This document shows positions 50,955 through 61,948 of a stretch of DNA of 64,000 nucleotides, one piece after another. A program made the translations under genes and the position numbers. The notes under the pieces were generated by a model, which did no database searches, was not told where the DNA came from, and saw only the letters and a list, made by a program, of their open reading frames with translations. Position 1 is the first letter of the stretch, and each line of letters opens with the position of its first letter. The DNA comes from Sunxiuqinia elliptica. Its GTDB lineage: Bacteria > Bacteroidota > Bacteroidia > Bacteroidales > Prolixibacteraceae. The DNA is taken from the NCBI RefSeq assembly GCF_900113005.1, contig NZ_FONW01000008.1:124001-188000 (forward strand). Direction: 5' to 3'.

Positions 50955-52268
50955 ATGAAGACATTTTTAGTTACCACCCTTGTTTGGCTTTTAGCCATCA
51001 ATCAACTTAGTGCCCAAAGCTATGGCAACTACGACAAAGTTCCTTTTGCTTTTGGCATTTTTCCACCTCTCAGCACCAACGGTACCAATGCAGGGAATTG
51101 CATCAATCAAGTATCACTAAACCTCATCTCCGGCTATTCGGCAGGGCTCTCAGGAATTGAGTTTGCCGGCTTTAGCAATACCGAGCGTGACTTTGTTCGA
51201 GGAGCCCAGTTCGCTGGTTTTGGAAACTTTGTAAATGGCGATTTTACCGGATTTCAGTTTGCCGGCTTTAGCAACTTTAACCGTGCTGTTTCCCGGGGTT
51301 TCCAGTTTGCTGGTTTTGCCAACTTCAACTACAGCGAAGCACACGGCGTTTTGGCATCGGGATTTGCCAATTTCACCAATGGAAAATCAATGGCTATTCA
51401 GCTTGCAGGCTTTGCCAACTTTTGTGAAGATGTGGATGGCATGCAAGCATCAGGATTTGCCAATGTCGTCAAAGGAAATGGCCGAGCAGTGCAGCTTGCT
51501 GGTTTTGCCAACATCACCATGGGAGAAGTCCACGGTGTTCAGGCAGCAGGTTTCTTAAATATTAGCAAGAACAAAATGGAAAAGGTTCAAGCTGCTGGCT
51601 TTATGAATGCGGCTGCCGGTGACGTGGAAGGACTTCAGTTAGCCGGTTTTGGTAACTTTTCTCGAGGCCATGTTGACGGAGCCCAGATCTCAGGTTTTAT
51701 CAACGTCGCCAAACAGCTGGACGGGTTCCAGCTTGGATTTATCAATATCACAGATTCATTGGAGAATGGCGTTCCTGTGGGCTTTCTCAGCTTTGTCCGG
51801 AAAAACGGATTCCGCGAATTCGAATTCTCAGCCAGCGAAGCCTTTAATGCACAACTAGCCTTCAAGACAGGAGTTAAACAGTTCTACAATATTTTTGCCA
51901 TTGGCAGTCAGTTTGTTGGAAATGATTTTGCCTGGGGCCTTGGGTATGGATTAGGAACCCACCTGATTGCAACCGATAAGTTCCGCACCCAACTGGAATT
52001 GATGTCTTTCCATGTCAACGAAAATGATAACTGGACAAGCACTTACAATAGCCTTCAGCAGATAAAACTGAATTTCTCAAAAGCAATAAATGAAAACCTT
52101 TCGCTTTTTGCCGGACCAACAGTGAACCTGATGCTTTCGGATAACACCCGCAAAGATGGGCAAGCTTTTGAGAGTCATTTTGCTCCTTACCATTTATTTA
52201 GCCACAAAGGTGATAAACATAGCCTAAAAGGCTGGATTGGATTAAATATTGGCCTTCGCATCAGCTAA
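50955..52268 (+). CDS. Exported surface protein with twelve 16-residue repeats (LA_2272-like)
   Basis: A 437-residue exported protein with signal peptide (1-20, QLSA before Gln). From about residue 70 to 260 it carries about twelve tandem 16-residue repeats with core [FLA]-[AS]-G-F-x-N-x6-G-x-Q, for example FAGFSN, LAGFAN, AAGFMN and ISGFIN. Similar repeats are found in the LA_2272 surface-repeat family. The regular spacing suggests a beta-solenoid-like stack. The C-terminal 150 residues, ending in WIGLNIGLRIS, look like outer-membrane beta-strands. Function is unknown; a surface-exposed adhesive or structural role is inference. Confidence 0.8.
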   Translation: MKTFLVTTLVWLLAINQLSAQSYGNYDKVPFAFGIFPPLSTNGTNAGNCINQVSLNLISGYSAGLSGIEFAGFSNTERDFVRGAQFAGFGNFVNGDFTGFQFAGFSNFNRAVSRGFQFAGFANFNYSEAHGVLASGFANFTNGKSMAIQLAGFANFCEDVDGMQASGFANVVKGNGRAVQLAGFANITMGEVHGVQAAGFLNISKNKMEKVQAAGFMNAAAGDVEGLQLAGFGNFSRGHVDGAQISGFINVAKQLDGFQLGFINITDSLENGVPVGFLSFVRKNGFREFEFSASEAFNAQLAFKTGVKQFYNIFAIGSQFVGNDFAWGLGYGLGTHLIATDKFRTQLELMSFHVNENDNWTSTYNSLQQIKLNFSKAINENLSLFAGPTVNLMLSDNTRKDGQAFESHFAPYHLFSHKGDKHSLKGWIGLNIGLRIS

Positions 52269-52379
52269 GAACCAATCTAGATAAAGACATAAATTAGCTC
52301 ATATTGAAAAAATAATCCAAAGAATAGCTTTTTAACGCAACCTTCAAGACTTATTTTCATCATAGAAGAAACAATTATT

Positions 52380-52811
52380 ATGAAAATATATTCTTACCTA
52401 GTTTTAGCTCTTTTACTTTTTGCAAGTTGTGAAAAAGAGGAGCTACGAGAACCATCATCACTGCAAGGAAGCTATATCGGAACTTTTCAGCGTGAGGTTG
52501 TATGGAGCGAAAGTGACACCGCAAATATCACATTGACGTTTGAGGAAAATCGTTGGACTGGCTCTAGCGATAAAAACAAGTATCCGGCACTTTGTAATGG
52601 AACCTTTTCAATAGACGGAGACACCATCATCTTTGAAAACGATTGTGCATGGACCGCAGAATTTGACGGGACATTAATTCTTGACGGCAAATACCTTTTA
52701 ACTGAGACAGCCAAAACAATTGAATTTTCGAGAGACTATCGATCTGAAACAAAAGATACCTACGTAGATAAATACACGCTGCTGAAGCATGATATAACGA
52801 TTAATCAATAA
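52380..52811 (+). CDS. Small lipocalin-like lipoprotein, hypothetical
   Basis: A 143-residue lipoprotein with lipobox FASC (Cys17) followed by Glu-Lys-Glu-Glu. The mature part shows alternating beta-strand pattern starting with LQGSYIGTFQRE and including ITLTFEENRWTGSS and YPALCNGTFSIDGDTIIFENDC, consistent with a small lipocalin-like barrel; two Cys (within LCNG and NDCA) could form a disulfide. No named family recognised. It precedes a bidirectional terminator. Confidence 0.7.
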   Translation: MKIYSYLVLALLLFASCEKEELREPSSLQGSYIGTFQREVVWSESDTANITLTFEENRWTGSSDKNKYPALCNGTFSIDGDTIIFENDCAWTAEFDGTLILDGKYLLTETAKTIEFSRDYRSETKDTYVDKYTLLKHDITINQ

Positions 52812-52850
52812 GCTGCTTCAGCAAAGAGTTAGCCAAAACAACAAATACAA

Positions 52851-52884
52851 AAAACCCGAGGCAGATGATTGTCTCGGGCTTTTT
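52851..52884. terminator. Bidirectional terminator
   Basis: CCCGAGGCA and TGTCTCGGG pair across a 6-nt loop, flanked by A and T runs. It separates the convergent lipoprotein and metallopeptidase genes. Confidence 0.85.
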
Positions 52885-52906
52885 GTATATTCTTCTGAAA
52901 TTATCT

Positions 52907-54547
52907 TTACAAACCATCCACTTCAGGTCCTTGCTCAAAAACAATATCGACCGGAATTCCTGCTTCACTGATACGATCCAAGTCAAGTTGTAGCTCTTCG
53001 CGAATAAAACCTTTTTCTTCCAATAACGATTTAGATTGCTCGTAATCGCCATCACCTTGAATTGTCAAGACCAAATCAGACAAGTCAATCATCGCTTGCT
53101 TCATCTTTTCGAAGTTCACACGATACATACCCGTTTCGGCATCACGCTCAAAAGCGCCTTTCTCCTGAAAATAGTAAAAACGGATCATATTGGCTTTACC
53201 ATGAGCGCTGGCTGCACCAAAACGCACAGAACGGAAGATTCCGGCCATGAAGGTGACAAAATTATCCATTAAGTCTTTGTCGGTAAATTCGCCCATTTCA
53301 TGCAATTTGTACACAACCCAAAGGCCCAAAATGTCAGCTTTACTCTCTTCCAGTGAGGTGTAAGTTTCTTTCAAGGCTTCGCGCACCGTTTGGCTACCGT
53401 CTACAGTATTTCCCATTCCCAAGCCATGAGCCACCTCGTGAAACATCGTGTTTTCGAAGAAAGCATCGAACTTCACATGACCACGCTGTTCTTTCACAAT
53501 CAGCAAGTCAGTAATTGGCATCAGGATTTGATCAAACTTGGCTTGCATGGAGTTTTTCAGTTGCAACTTACGACTTCCCTTGTTTGCTCGAACCTGCTCG
53601 TCATTGGGCAAGTTAATCGCAATGGTTTTACTTCCGGCATTGCAATCACCGGCGTAATAAATCACATCGTAAGCATTCAAATCGGAATCAGAACCTGGCA
53701 TTTCACTCTTGTATTGATCGGCTGTTGGAAGAGCTTTCTGCAGGTCTGGAAGCAAAGCGGCATACTTCTCCAGCTTTTTACTCCAAGCCTTATCTTTCAC
53801 CAAAATAAATGCTTCATGTGCTGCTTTATATCCAAACAACTGGTCTTCGTAATTTTCAATCGGTCCAACAACAAAGTCAATCGTGTTGGTTTTCATATCC
53901 ATCCATGCCACATCGCTCTCGTAATACTCATCAGTCAACAAAGCTTCAGCTCTTAGCTCCAGGTACTTTTTCAAACCTTCATCTTCAGCCAACTCTGCCG
54001 CTTGACGTAAGTGTCCAACAGCCTCTTGAATTTGTTTACTGAAAGCCTCATGATAAGGAATGGCCTTCAATTTACCATCTTCATCCCGACGAATGAGTGT
54101 ATATAAACTTGTTTTAGATGGTTCCTCCCACGCCTCAAATTCCGCTTTGGTCATATCAACCGGATAGAAATTGGCTCCGGCAGGTTTTTCCCCATAACCT
54201 TCAATGAATGGCTCATTGGCACTCAAACGTTCCCAAGGTCCATAATTGATTCGGATAAACTTCTCCATTGCCGGACTTGTTGCTTTAGCCAACACCTCCT
54301 CTTTATCGCCAAATGCTTCCATCCAGAATATCTCATTCATAATTTGAGCTGCCTGAAATAAATGTGGAAGCATCTGTTTTTCTTTCTCCGTCAGCACTGA
54401 TAAATCAGTTGTCAACTTGAAAGACACAAACTCATCAGCTTTCTTTTCAATCTCAGTTTTCATACGATTATTTTCTTTAGGCTTACTGGTGCAAGCCCCA
54501 AGGAGCAAGCCTGCCCCAATTGTCATCAAACAGATAAGGTTCTTCAT
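52907..54547 (-). CDS. M49-like zinc metallopeptidase lipoprotein
   Basis: Exported zinc-dependent peptidase of 546 residues resembling dipeptidyl-peptidase III (family M49). Lipobox LLGAC gives Cys19. The metal motif is H370-E-V-A-H374 in FHEVAHGLG, with the second-site EESKAD at 400-405 supplying Glu. Classic DPP III has HELLGH with one extra residue; here the shorter HEVAH form is present, as in Bacteroidota homologs annotated as M49 or Nudix-linked hydrolases. NAYDVIYYAGDCNAGSKTIAINLP is also a family block (in parts). Peptidase activity is likely, specificity unknown. Confidence 0.82.
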   Translation of the reverse strand: MKNLICLMTIGAGLLLGACTSKPKENNRMKTEIEKKADEFVSFKLTTDLSVLTEKEKQMLPHLFQAAQIMNEIFWMEAFGDKEEVLAKATSPAMEKFIRINYGPWERLSANEPFIEGYGEKPAGANFYPVDMTKAEFEAWEEPSKTSLYTLIRRDEDGKLKAIPYHEAFSKQIQEAVGHLRQAAELAEDEGLKKYLELRAEALLTDEYYESDVAWMDMKTNTIDFVVGPIENYEDQLFGYKAAHEAFILVKDKAWSKKLEKYAALLPDLQKALPTADQYKSEMPGSDSDLNAYDVIYYAGDCNAGSKTIAINLPNDEQVRANKGSRKLQLKNSMQAKFDQILMPITDLLIVKEQRGHVKFDAFFENTMFHEVAHGLGMGNTVDGSQTVREALKETYTSLEESKADILGLWVVYKLHEMGEFTDKDLMDNFVTFMAGIFRSVRFGAASAHGKANMIRFYYFQEKGAFERDAETGMYRVNFEKMKQAMIDLSDLVLTIQGDGDYEQSKSLLEEKGFIREELQLDLDRISEAGIPVDIVFEQGPEVDGL

Positions 54548-54651
54548 ATTGTACTAGTTGTTTTGAATTGTCAACAGAACCACAAAAATAAAGCTATTCC
54601 GCAGTTTTTGGTAGTCAATCTGCTGTTGATTTTAACAGTCCCGGTACTTGT

Positions 54652-54978
54652 TTAGCTTTTCACACCAAAATCGTAATCACGTTCTACGCGGGCAACACGA
54701 ACTTTATAAGATTGGTACCAACGCTCCTTCCCCATTTTCTGTGCCAAACGATGTTCAAGCTGTGCTTTCCAGTTCCGAATTGCCTCTTCGCTATCCCAGT
54801 AGGAGACTGTTATTCCCAAATCATTCCGGGCCGATTCAATTCCTAAATACCCCGGCTGTAACTTGGCTATCTCTTCCATTTTCTGAGCCATTTGCCCATA
54901 TTCTGTTGGCTCTAGTGCTGTTCTTACTGAAGTGAAAATAACCGAATAGTACGGCGGCTGAGGTGTTTTTGCAATCAT
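54652..54978 (-). CDS. Antibiotic-biosynthesis-monooxygenase (ABM) domain protein
   Basis: A 108-residue single-domain ABM-fold protein. The blocks YYSVIFTSVRT, MAQKMEEIAKLQPGYLGIESAR (in parts) and GITVSYWDSEEAIRNWKAQLEH are typical of these small dimeric haem- or quinone-related oxygenases. The frame opens at 55005, but the ATG at 54978 is the likely start. It lies between the peptidase and the nuclease genes in the same direction. Confidence 0.85.
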   Translation of the reverse strand: MIAKTPQPPYYSVIFTSVRTALEPTEYGQMAQKMEEIAKLQPGYLGIESARNDLGITVSYWDSEEAIRNWKAQLEHRLAQKMGKERWYQSYKVRVARVERDYDFGVKS

Positions 54979-55030
54979 CAGTTTCGTTTTATTCTGAAAC
55001 AACAATTCGTTTACAGTGGAACCAACTCGG

Positions 55031-55429
55031 TTATAAGAAGTATGGTTCAGCTAATCCTTTCGCCAGCAGCAAATCATTCAAACAGAAAAAGTCTCCAATA
55101 GCCCTTATTTGTCCTTGTCCTTCCATGAGCTCTTCAGGGATTCGAATGTATAGAACCGCTAAATAACGCCCATATTTGCCCTTCTCATCCTTCATTGTTT
55201 CCACAATTGCCGGCGTTCCTTTTTTGATCAGAGACTTGGCAAATGCTGAAGCTTTTTGTCCCTTCTGGTATTCCTCGGAGTCCTTCTTTACTCCATAAAT
55301 TTCAGGCGTATCTACTCCGTATAAACGGATCCGCTCACCGCGCACCCAAACTGATAATCCTAAATCAATATCGATGACGTAGGTATCGCCATCAATTACT
55401 TTTTGTATTTCGGCTTGATATTGAAACAT
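55031..55429 (-). CDS. Thermonuclease-family (SNase) protein
   Basis: A 132-residue staphylococcal-nuclease-fold protein. VIDGDTYVIDIDLGL, RIRLYGVDTPEI and KGKYGRYLAVL carry the Asp, Arg and Glu/Arg residues expected for Ca2+-dependent phosphodiester cleavage. There is no signal peptide, unlike most SNase proteins, so it would act in the cytoplasm or be non-classically exported. It ends 53 bp before the ABM gene and stands after the yidC terminator. Confidence 0.85.
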   Translation of the reverse strand: MFQYQAEIQKVIDGDTYVIDIDLGLSVWVRGERIRLYGVDTPEIYGVKKDSEEYQKGQKASAFAKSLIKKGTPAIVETMKDEKGKYGRYLAVLYIRIPEELMEGQGQIRAIGDFFCLNDLLLAKGLAEPYFL

Positions 55430-55467
55430 CGTTTATAATTTTAAAATTACAGACGATAATTTACAAA

Positions 55468-55497
55468 AAAAATGCTGTCAGTTTTGACAGCATTTTC
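55468..55497 (-). terminator. Terminator after yidC
   Basis: AAATGCTGTCA-GTTT-TGACAGCATTT: 11-bp stem, 4-nt loop, T-run on the minus strand. Confidence 0.92.
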
Positions 55498-55502
55498 AAA
55501 TA

Positions 55503-57434
55503 TTATTTTGGAAGTTGCATTCCCCGTTCTTTAGCCATTTTTTCCAGTCGCTTCTGGAAGTTCGACTTTTTAACTGGTCCTGACTTCTTTTTATTTACCT
55601 GAAGCTGCATCCTAATTTTATCTTCATCAATCATGGTACGGAATAAGTACATCTGACCAATGGTGATTAAGTTAGCCAAGAAGTAGTAGTAACTCAATCC
55701 TGAAGAGTAGTTATTCAGGATAAACAAGAACATGACAGGCATAATGTACATCATGGTCTGCATTCCCGGCATTTGTTGACTGCTAGCAGCCTGTGAGTTC
55801 ATCTTCGTAGAGAAAATAGTCGTCACAGTCATTAGCAAACAGAACAAACTCACATGATCGCCATAAAATGGAATCGTGAATGGTAAGTTCAAAATGGAGT
55901 CATAAGATGACAAATCCGTTGCCCATAAGAAACTCTCCTGCCGCAACTCAATAGATGTTGGGAAGAAGAAGAACATCGCAATCAGAATTGGAAACTGTAA
56001 CAACATCGGCAAGCAACCTCCCATCGGATTCACGCCAGCCTTCTTATACAAAGCCATAGTCGCCTGCTGTTTCTCCATCGCCTTGTCTTTGCCAAACTTC
56101 TCGTTAAGCTCATCAATCTCGGGCTTCAAAGCACGCATTTTGGCCTGCGAGATATAAGACTTATAGGTGAATGGGAAAACAATCATTTTGATGAAAATCG
56201 TTAACAACAGAATGATGATTCCAAAGTTATCGATGTATTTACGCAAAAAGTTAAACACCGGAATAATCAGCCACTTATTAACCGGACGAACAATTGCATA
56301 GCCCAAGTCAATCAAGCGCTCCAGCGACAAATCATACTGTTTTAACGTGTTGTAATGGTTGGGGCCAAAGTAGAACTCCAGGTGATGATTTTCTTGCTGG
56401 TTGCCATCGTAAGGCAATGCAATATCTGTAAAATAACGACCTACATAATCTGGATCGTCTTCCAAATATTCATAGCGTACATCAGCCGTCGGAAAGGCTT
56501 CATCGGCAATAATCGTCGAGTTGAAAAATAATTGCTTCAAGCTAACCCACTTCACTTTGGTCTTCAGTGTTTCTTCGCTGGTCTTTGCTGTTTTCAGCTT
56601 TTCAACATCGTCTTCAAAGTACTTGTAGCTAATGGTCGTATACCGATCCTCTCCATACTGCGATTTACGCTCTTGGCGAGGTGCTGCAAATGCCCAGTTG
56701 AAATTCAAATAGTTAGTGTTCTGCGACAACAACTGGTTCATCCCAACACTGTTTACATCAAATCCGACCAAGTAAGAGTTATGCTTCAACGTATAGTTGT
56801 ATTCAACATAGCGTCCTTCACCCGCATTCAGGCGCATCGCCAGACTCTTTGATTCGCCACCATTTTCTTCGTTGTACTTTTCACGTCCCAATTTCCCCAC
56901 TTTAACTTCAGGGCCTGAAACAACAAGCTGCTTCTGACTTACTGAAGGCGTAAAGAAAAGATCGTCAGTACGAATGCTACGATTTTGGGCAAAAAAGTTA
57001 AAGCCAAATAGATTATCGTCTCCTTCAAACAAGATCAAAGGAAGCGAATCGTATGTTTGATACCCTTTCAACTCAACGGAATAGATCTTTCCACCTTTGG
57101 TTGAAATGGTTAACTTCATCAGGTTATTTTCAAGGGTGATGAATTCCTCGTCGCCAGAGGCAGCCTCTGCAAAAGCCCCAAATTTGTCGCGCACATCACT
57201 CGCAACGACTCCCGAATCAGCTTGCTGATTATTCTCGGCAGCCAAGCTCTTCTCCATTTCGTTCATTTGAGCTTGCGCCGCTAGCTCTTGAGCTCGTATC
57301 GCTTCGACCTGAGCAATGGAATCCTGTTGTCTTTTAGCTGCTTCAATCTCTTCTTGCGAAGGACTGTTTAAGTAGGTAAAACCAATCAGGATGGCAAAGA
57401 TCAGTACAATCCCGATAACCGTGTTTCTATCCAT
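55503..57434 (-). CDS. yidC: Membrane protein insertase YidC
   Basis: Inserts and folds inner-membrane proteins, with or without the Sec translocon. The protein has the N-terminal anchor (MDRNTVIGIVLIFAILIG), a large periplasmic beta-domain (about 65-365) and the conserved Oxa1-type five-helix core (about 385-600) with ILLLTIFIKMIVFPF, NPMGGCLPMLLQFPI and SSGLSYYYFLANLITIGQM in parts, then a basic tail for ribosome contact. Length 643 fits Bacteroidota YidC. It follows pyrG by 18 bp and is probably co-transcribed with it. Confidence 0.96.
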   Translation of the reverse strand: MDRNTVIGIVLIFAILIGFTYLNSPSQEEIEAAKRQQDSIAQVEAIRAQELAAQAQMNEMEKSLAAENNQQADSGVVASDVRDKFGAFAEAASGDEEFITLENNLMKLTISTKGGKIYSVELKGYQTYDSLPLILFEGDDNLFGFNFFAQNRSIRTDDLFFTPSVSQKQLVVSGPEVKVGKLGREKYNEENGGESKSLAMRLNAGEGRYVEYNYTLKHNSYLVGFDVNSVGMNQLLSQNTNYLNFNWAFAAPRQERKSQYGEDRYTTISYKYFEDDVEKLKTAKTSEETLKTKVKWVSLKQLFFNSTIIADEAFPTADVRYEYLEDDPDYVGRYFTDIALPYDGNQQENHHLEFYFGPNHYNTLKQYDLSLERLIDLGYAIVRPVNKWLIIPVFNFLRKYIDNFGIIILLLTIFIKMIVFPFTYKSYISQAKMRALKPEIDELNEKFGKDKAMEKQQATMALYKKAGVNPMGGCLPMLLQFPILIAMFFFFPTSIELRQESFLWATDLSSYDSILNLPFTIPFYGDHVSLFCLLMTVTTIFSTKMNSQAASSQQMPGMQTMMYIMPVMFLFILNNYSSGLSYYYFLANLITIGQMYLFRTMIDEDKIRMQLQVNKKKSGPVKKSNFQKRLEKMAKERGMQLPK

Positions 57435-57452
57435 AGTATTCTTTTTTCTTGA

Positions 57453-59066
<1,614 letters not shown>

Positions 59067-59086
59067 TTATAAGTTCCTAAAAACGC

Positions 59087-59095
59087 ACAAAGTTA
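59087..59095 (-). promoter_or_regulatory. Possible pyrG -7 box
   Basis: Minus-strand TAACTTTGT matches TAnnTTTGY, 33 bp before the pyrG start. No -33 TTTG is found at 19 bp. Confidence 0.4.
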
Positions 59096-59150
59096 AGCAA
59101 TAAAAATTATTGGGCTTTCAATTCAACCCATTATAATTTGAATTAATCAT

Positions 59151-59177
59151 TAAAAAACCCGCTAAATTTAGCGGGTC
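59151..59177 (-). terminator. Terminator after DUF349 gene
   Basis: ACCCGCTAAA-TTTAGCGGGT, a perfect 20-bp palindrome, followed on the minus strand by TTTTTT; 17 bp after the stop. Confidence 0.9.
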
Positions 59178-59193
59178 AGTTATTTGAGAAAGG

Positions 59194-61290
59194 TTAATCT
59201 TCTTCTTCCATTGAATCGATGATGCGAATCTTTTCTTTCAGAAACTCGATCTTTTCTTGAGTTTCTTGTATTTTTCGATTGACATCATCAATGAGTGATT
59301 CGGCATTCTTGGTATTGGCAAAAAAGCCAACATTGTTATTTAATAGAATCAAATCATTCTCAAGCTGCTTGAGCTTATTGACATACTTGTCACGCTCATA
59401 GCGCATCTTATTATTTCCACGAGTGCTTCCTGAGATATTCGACATTTTCGTTTTGAAGCGAAGCAAATTACGCTTTTGTTCATCAATCTTCAAACTGTCA
59501 AAATGGTTGTTAATCGCATCTCTAAACTCATTCTGAATGGCATCCTTTTCTTTAAATGGGACATAACCAATATCGGTCCACCGTCGTTGAAACTCTTTGA
59601 TTTGTTGCAAATCAGCGTCATCATCTTTGCTCGGTTCAAAATTCTTCACCTCTTCAATCAAATCTTTTTTCAACTGCAAGTTCTCCACCTGCTCCTCATC
59701 AACATGATGAAAATGCTCCGATTTATTATCAAAAAAGAAATCGCATGCTGCACGGAAGCGTTTCCAAATGGCATCGGAATGCTTTCTTGGCACGGGCCCA
59801 ATTTCTTTCCATTTTTTCTGAATATGAATAAATTCTTCGGTTGTCTTCCGCCAGTCCGTACTATCTTTCAAAGCCTCTGCCTGCACACACAAATCGGTTT
59901 TCATCTGCAAGTTATTCATCTGCAACTCTTTGTTTTGCGCATAAAACTCGCGTTTGGCATCAAAAAACTTATCACAGGCACTCCGAAAACGCTCGTAAAT
60001 TCGATTATTGTCTTTTTTGGGAGCAAAACCAATGGTTCGCCATACTTTTTGAAGCTCAATCAGCTCGCGTGATTTTTTATCCCAGTCTTTATGATTCTTT
60101 ATTTCGTGATTGGCAATTTCTTCTGCCTTTTCGCACAAAACGGTTTTCGCTTCCAAGTTTTTCTTTTGTTCCTGCTTGCGTCCTTCAAAATAAGCTTGGT
60201 GTTTCTTATTTATTTTAGAAGTTGCCGCTTTAAAACGCTCCCACAATTCTTCCTTCTTATCGCGCGGTACGGGACCAATTTCCCGCCACTGTTCGTGGTA
60301 CTTCTGTAAAATATTAAAAGCCTTAATTACAGATGGTTCAACCAATAATTCCTCTGCTTTTTCACAAAGGTTTATTTTAGCCTCCATGTTTTTCTTCAGA
60401 TCTAAATCACGCAACTCCCGGTTAATCTTGATGTAGTCGTAGAAATTTTCAACATGGTGATGATAGGTTTCCCACAGGTCTTTTAATTTTGACTGTGGCA
60501 CCAAGCCAATATCACGCCACTCTTGCTGTAGCTCTCTAAATTCCTGGAAAGTCTTATTAATGGACTCCTTGCGATTGACAAGGTTCTTAATTTCTTCAAT
60601 GATTTCATATTTCCGTTGCAGGTTCTCTTCCTTTTCATCCTCCAACTCGCGATGTTGTTTATTCCGAATCTGCCGGAATTCTTTCAGCAAATTTCGCAGG
60701 TCATCTTCGTAAGGCGCATTCGATGCTTCAAAATCTTCTTCAGCACCACCATCCTCCACAAACTTTTTCTTTTCCTCATCAGCCTGTGCGCGGTGCTTTT
60801 TATAAAAGTTAAGCTTAATGATATCAATATCAGCTTTAATATCTTCTTCGGCGTGGTTCTCCAATAAATCTCGCATGGCATTAATCAACTCAACCTCTGT
60901 TAATGTCGAATAATCCATAGGGGCACGCTCTTCTTTTTCTTTGGGTTGTTCTTCAGCCACTGGTTCAGTTGCCGCTGGCTCCTCTTTGGGCTCTTCACTC
61001 TCCTCCACTGGAGTTTCAGGCTCTTCAGCCACGATCTCCTCCTCAGCTTCTGGAGCTTTTTCCTCTTCTGTTGTTTCGTCTTTTGCTTCGGGCTCTGCCT
61101 CATTCTCCACTGTCTGTTCCTCTGCGGGAGCAGTTTCAGCTTTACTTTCTTCTACAACCGGATCATCACTCGTTTCTGTTTTTTCTTCCGTGTGATTCTC
61201 CGGGTTCAGTTCCGGCGCATTAGCAGCATCCCCTTCTTGGGGTGTCGCTTTCAACTCATCATTTGAGTTTTTCAGGTCTTCAGATTTCAT
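59194..61290 (-). CDS. DUF349 protein with five tandem domains
   Basis: A 698-residue cytoplasmic protein. The first 130 residues are a highly acidic Glu/Pro/Ala-rich tract; the rest is helical with five DUF349 modules, each marked by W-(R/K/T)-x-I-G-x-(V/A)-P: EWRDIGLVP, QWREIGPVP, VWRTIGFAP, KWKEIGPVP and RWTDIGYVP, each followed by an aromatic/basic R-F-x-x-A-x-x helix. A C-terminal coiled coil (about 645-695) ends the protein. The family is widespread in Bacteroidota; function is unknown, though nucleic-acid or ribosome association has been suggested. Confidence 0.9.
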   Translation of the reverse strand: MKSEDLKNSNDELKATPQEGDAANAPELNPENHTEEKTETSDDPVVEESKAETAPAEEQTVENEAEPEAKDETTEEEKAPEAEEEIVAEEPETPVEESEEPKEEPAATEPVAEEQPKEKEERAPMDYSTLTEVELINAMRDLLENHAEEDIKADIDIIKLNFYKKHRAQADEEKKKFVEDGGAEEDFEASNAPYEDDLRNLLKEFRQIRNKQHRELEDEKEENLQRKYEIIEEIKNLVNRKESINKTFQEFRELQQEWRDIGLVPQSKLKDLWETYHHHVENFYDYIKINRELRDLDLKKNMEAKINLCEKAEELLVEPSVIKAFNILQKYHEQWREIGPVPRDKKEELWERFKAATSKINKKHQAYFEGRKQEQKKNLEAKTVLCEKAEEIANHEIKNHKDWDKKSRELIELQKVWRTIGFAPKKDNNRIYERFRSACDKFFDAKREFYAQNKELQMNNLQMKTDLCVQAEALKDSTDWRKTTEEFIHIQKKWKEIGPVPRKHSDAIWKRFRAACDFFFDNKSEHFHHVDEEQVENLQLKKDLIEEVKNFEPSKDDDADLQQIKEFQRRWTDIGYVPFKEKDAIQNEFRDAINNHFDSLKIDEQKRNLLRFKTKMSNISGSTRGNNKMRYERDKYVNKLKQLENDLILLNNNVGFFANTKNAESLIDDVNRKIQETQEKIEFLKEKIRIIDSMEEED

Positions 61291-61422
61291 GCGATAAAGT
61301 TTTAAATTACCAAGTAATTTTCAGAGAATTAGGCTCCCCTTTCGATTACGAAAATATAATATAATGTACGAATACTCAAGGAAAACGCCAATAAAGTAAG
61401 AAAAACATCAGCATAGAAACAA

Positions 61423-61450
61423 CAAATGCCATCGAAATTGATGGCATTTG
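61423..61450 (-). terminator. Stem-loop after Hsp20 gene
   Basis: CAAATGCCATC-GAAATT-GATGGCATTTG: 11-bp perfect stem 25 bp after the stop. The following T-rich tail is modest. Confidence 0.7.
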
Positions 61451-61474
61451 CAAACGATATCCTGATAATCAAGC

Positions 61475-61933
61475 TTATCCAATCTCTATTTCACGTTTAA
61501 CTGGAATGGCTTCTTTCTTCTTCGCTAGCGTAATTCGAAGAATTCCGTTCTTCACCTCGGCCTGAATTTGTTCCTGATCCAGTTTGTCTGATAACCGGAA
61601 GCGCTTTTCAAGCTTCACCTTTTCAAACTCAACACGTGAGTACTTATATTCCGGTGCTTCTTTTTGGTCCTCAGACTCATTTTCAAGCGATTCGCTTTTC
61701 ACAATCAATTGGTTATTTTCAACTTGTAGTTTTATTTCTTCTTTTGAATAGCCAGGAACCAATAATTCCAACACGACGCTCGTTTCTGTTTCGAACAAAT
61801 TGGTTGAAGGTTGATTAACCAACTCCTCTTTGTCATAACGATCATTCACCCCATTGGTATTGAAAAAATCTTTCAATAAAGCATCTACTGGGTTCACGCG
61901 ATATACCGGACGATTTACATTAACTAGTTTCAT
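61475..61933 (-). CDS. Small heat-shock protein (Hsp20/alpha-crystallin)
   Basis: ATP-independent chaperone that holds unfolding proteins. The alpha-crystallin domain (about 45-145) includes VVLELLVPGYSKEEIKLQVENNQLIV in parts (LLVPGYSKEEIKL) and the C-terminal GILRITLAKKKEA carries the conserved G-x-L-x-(I/V) pattern. The frame runs back to 62011 but the ATG at 61933 (MKLVNVNRP) is preceded by a strong Shine-Dalgarno sequence, which decides the start (152 residues). No neighbours are linked. Confidence 0.92.
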   Translation of the reverse strand: MKLVNVNRPVYRVNPVDALLKDFFNTNGVNDRYDKEELVNQPSTNLFETETSVVLELLVPGYSKEEIKLQVENNQLIVKSESLENESEDQKEAPEYKYSRVEFEKVKLEKRFRLSDKLDQEQIQAEVKNGILRITLAKKKEAIPVKREIEIG

Positions 61934-61942
61934 AATTTGTTT

Positions 61943-61948
61943 CCTCCT
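61943..61948 (-). promoter_or_regulatory. Strong Shine-Dalgarno site for hsp20
   Basis: Minus-strand AGGAGG, 9 nt before the ATG at 61933. Strong SD sites are uncommon in Bacteroidota, so this one is unusual and also fixes the start. Confidence 0.8.

Noticed and set aside
60941-61266. Several plus-strand frames opposite the DUF349 N-terminus
   Set aside because: Ser/Phe/Leu-rich frames are the mirror of the Glu/Pro-rich coding repeat on the other strand.
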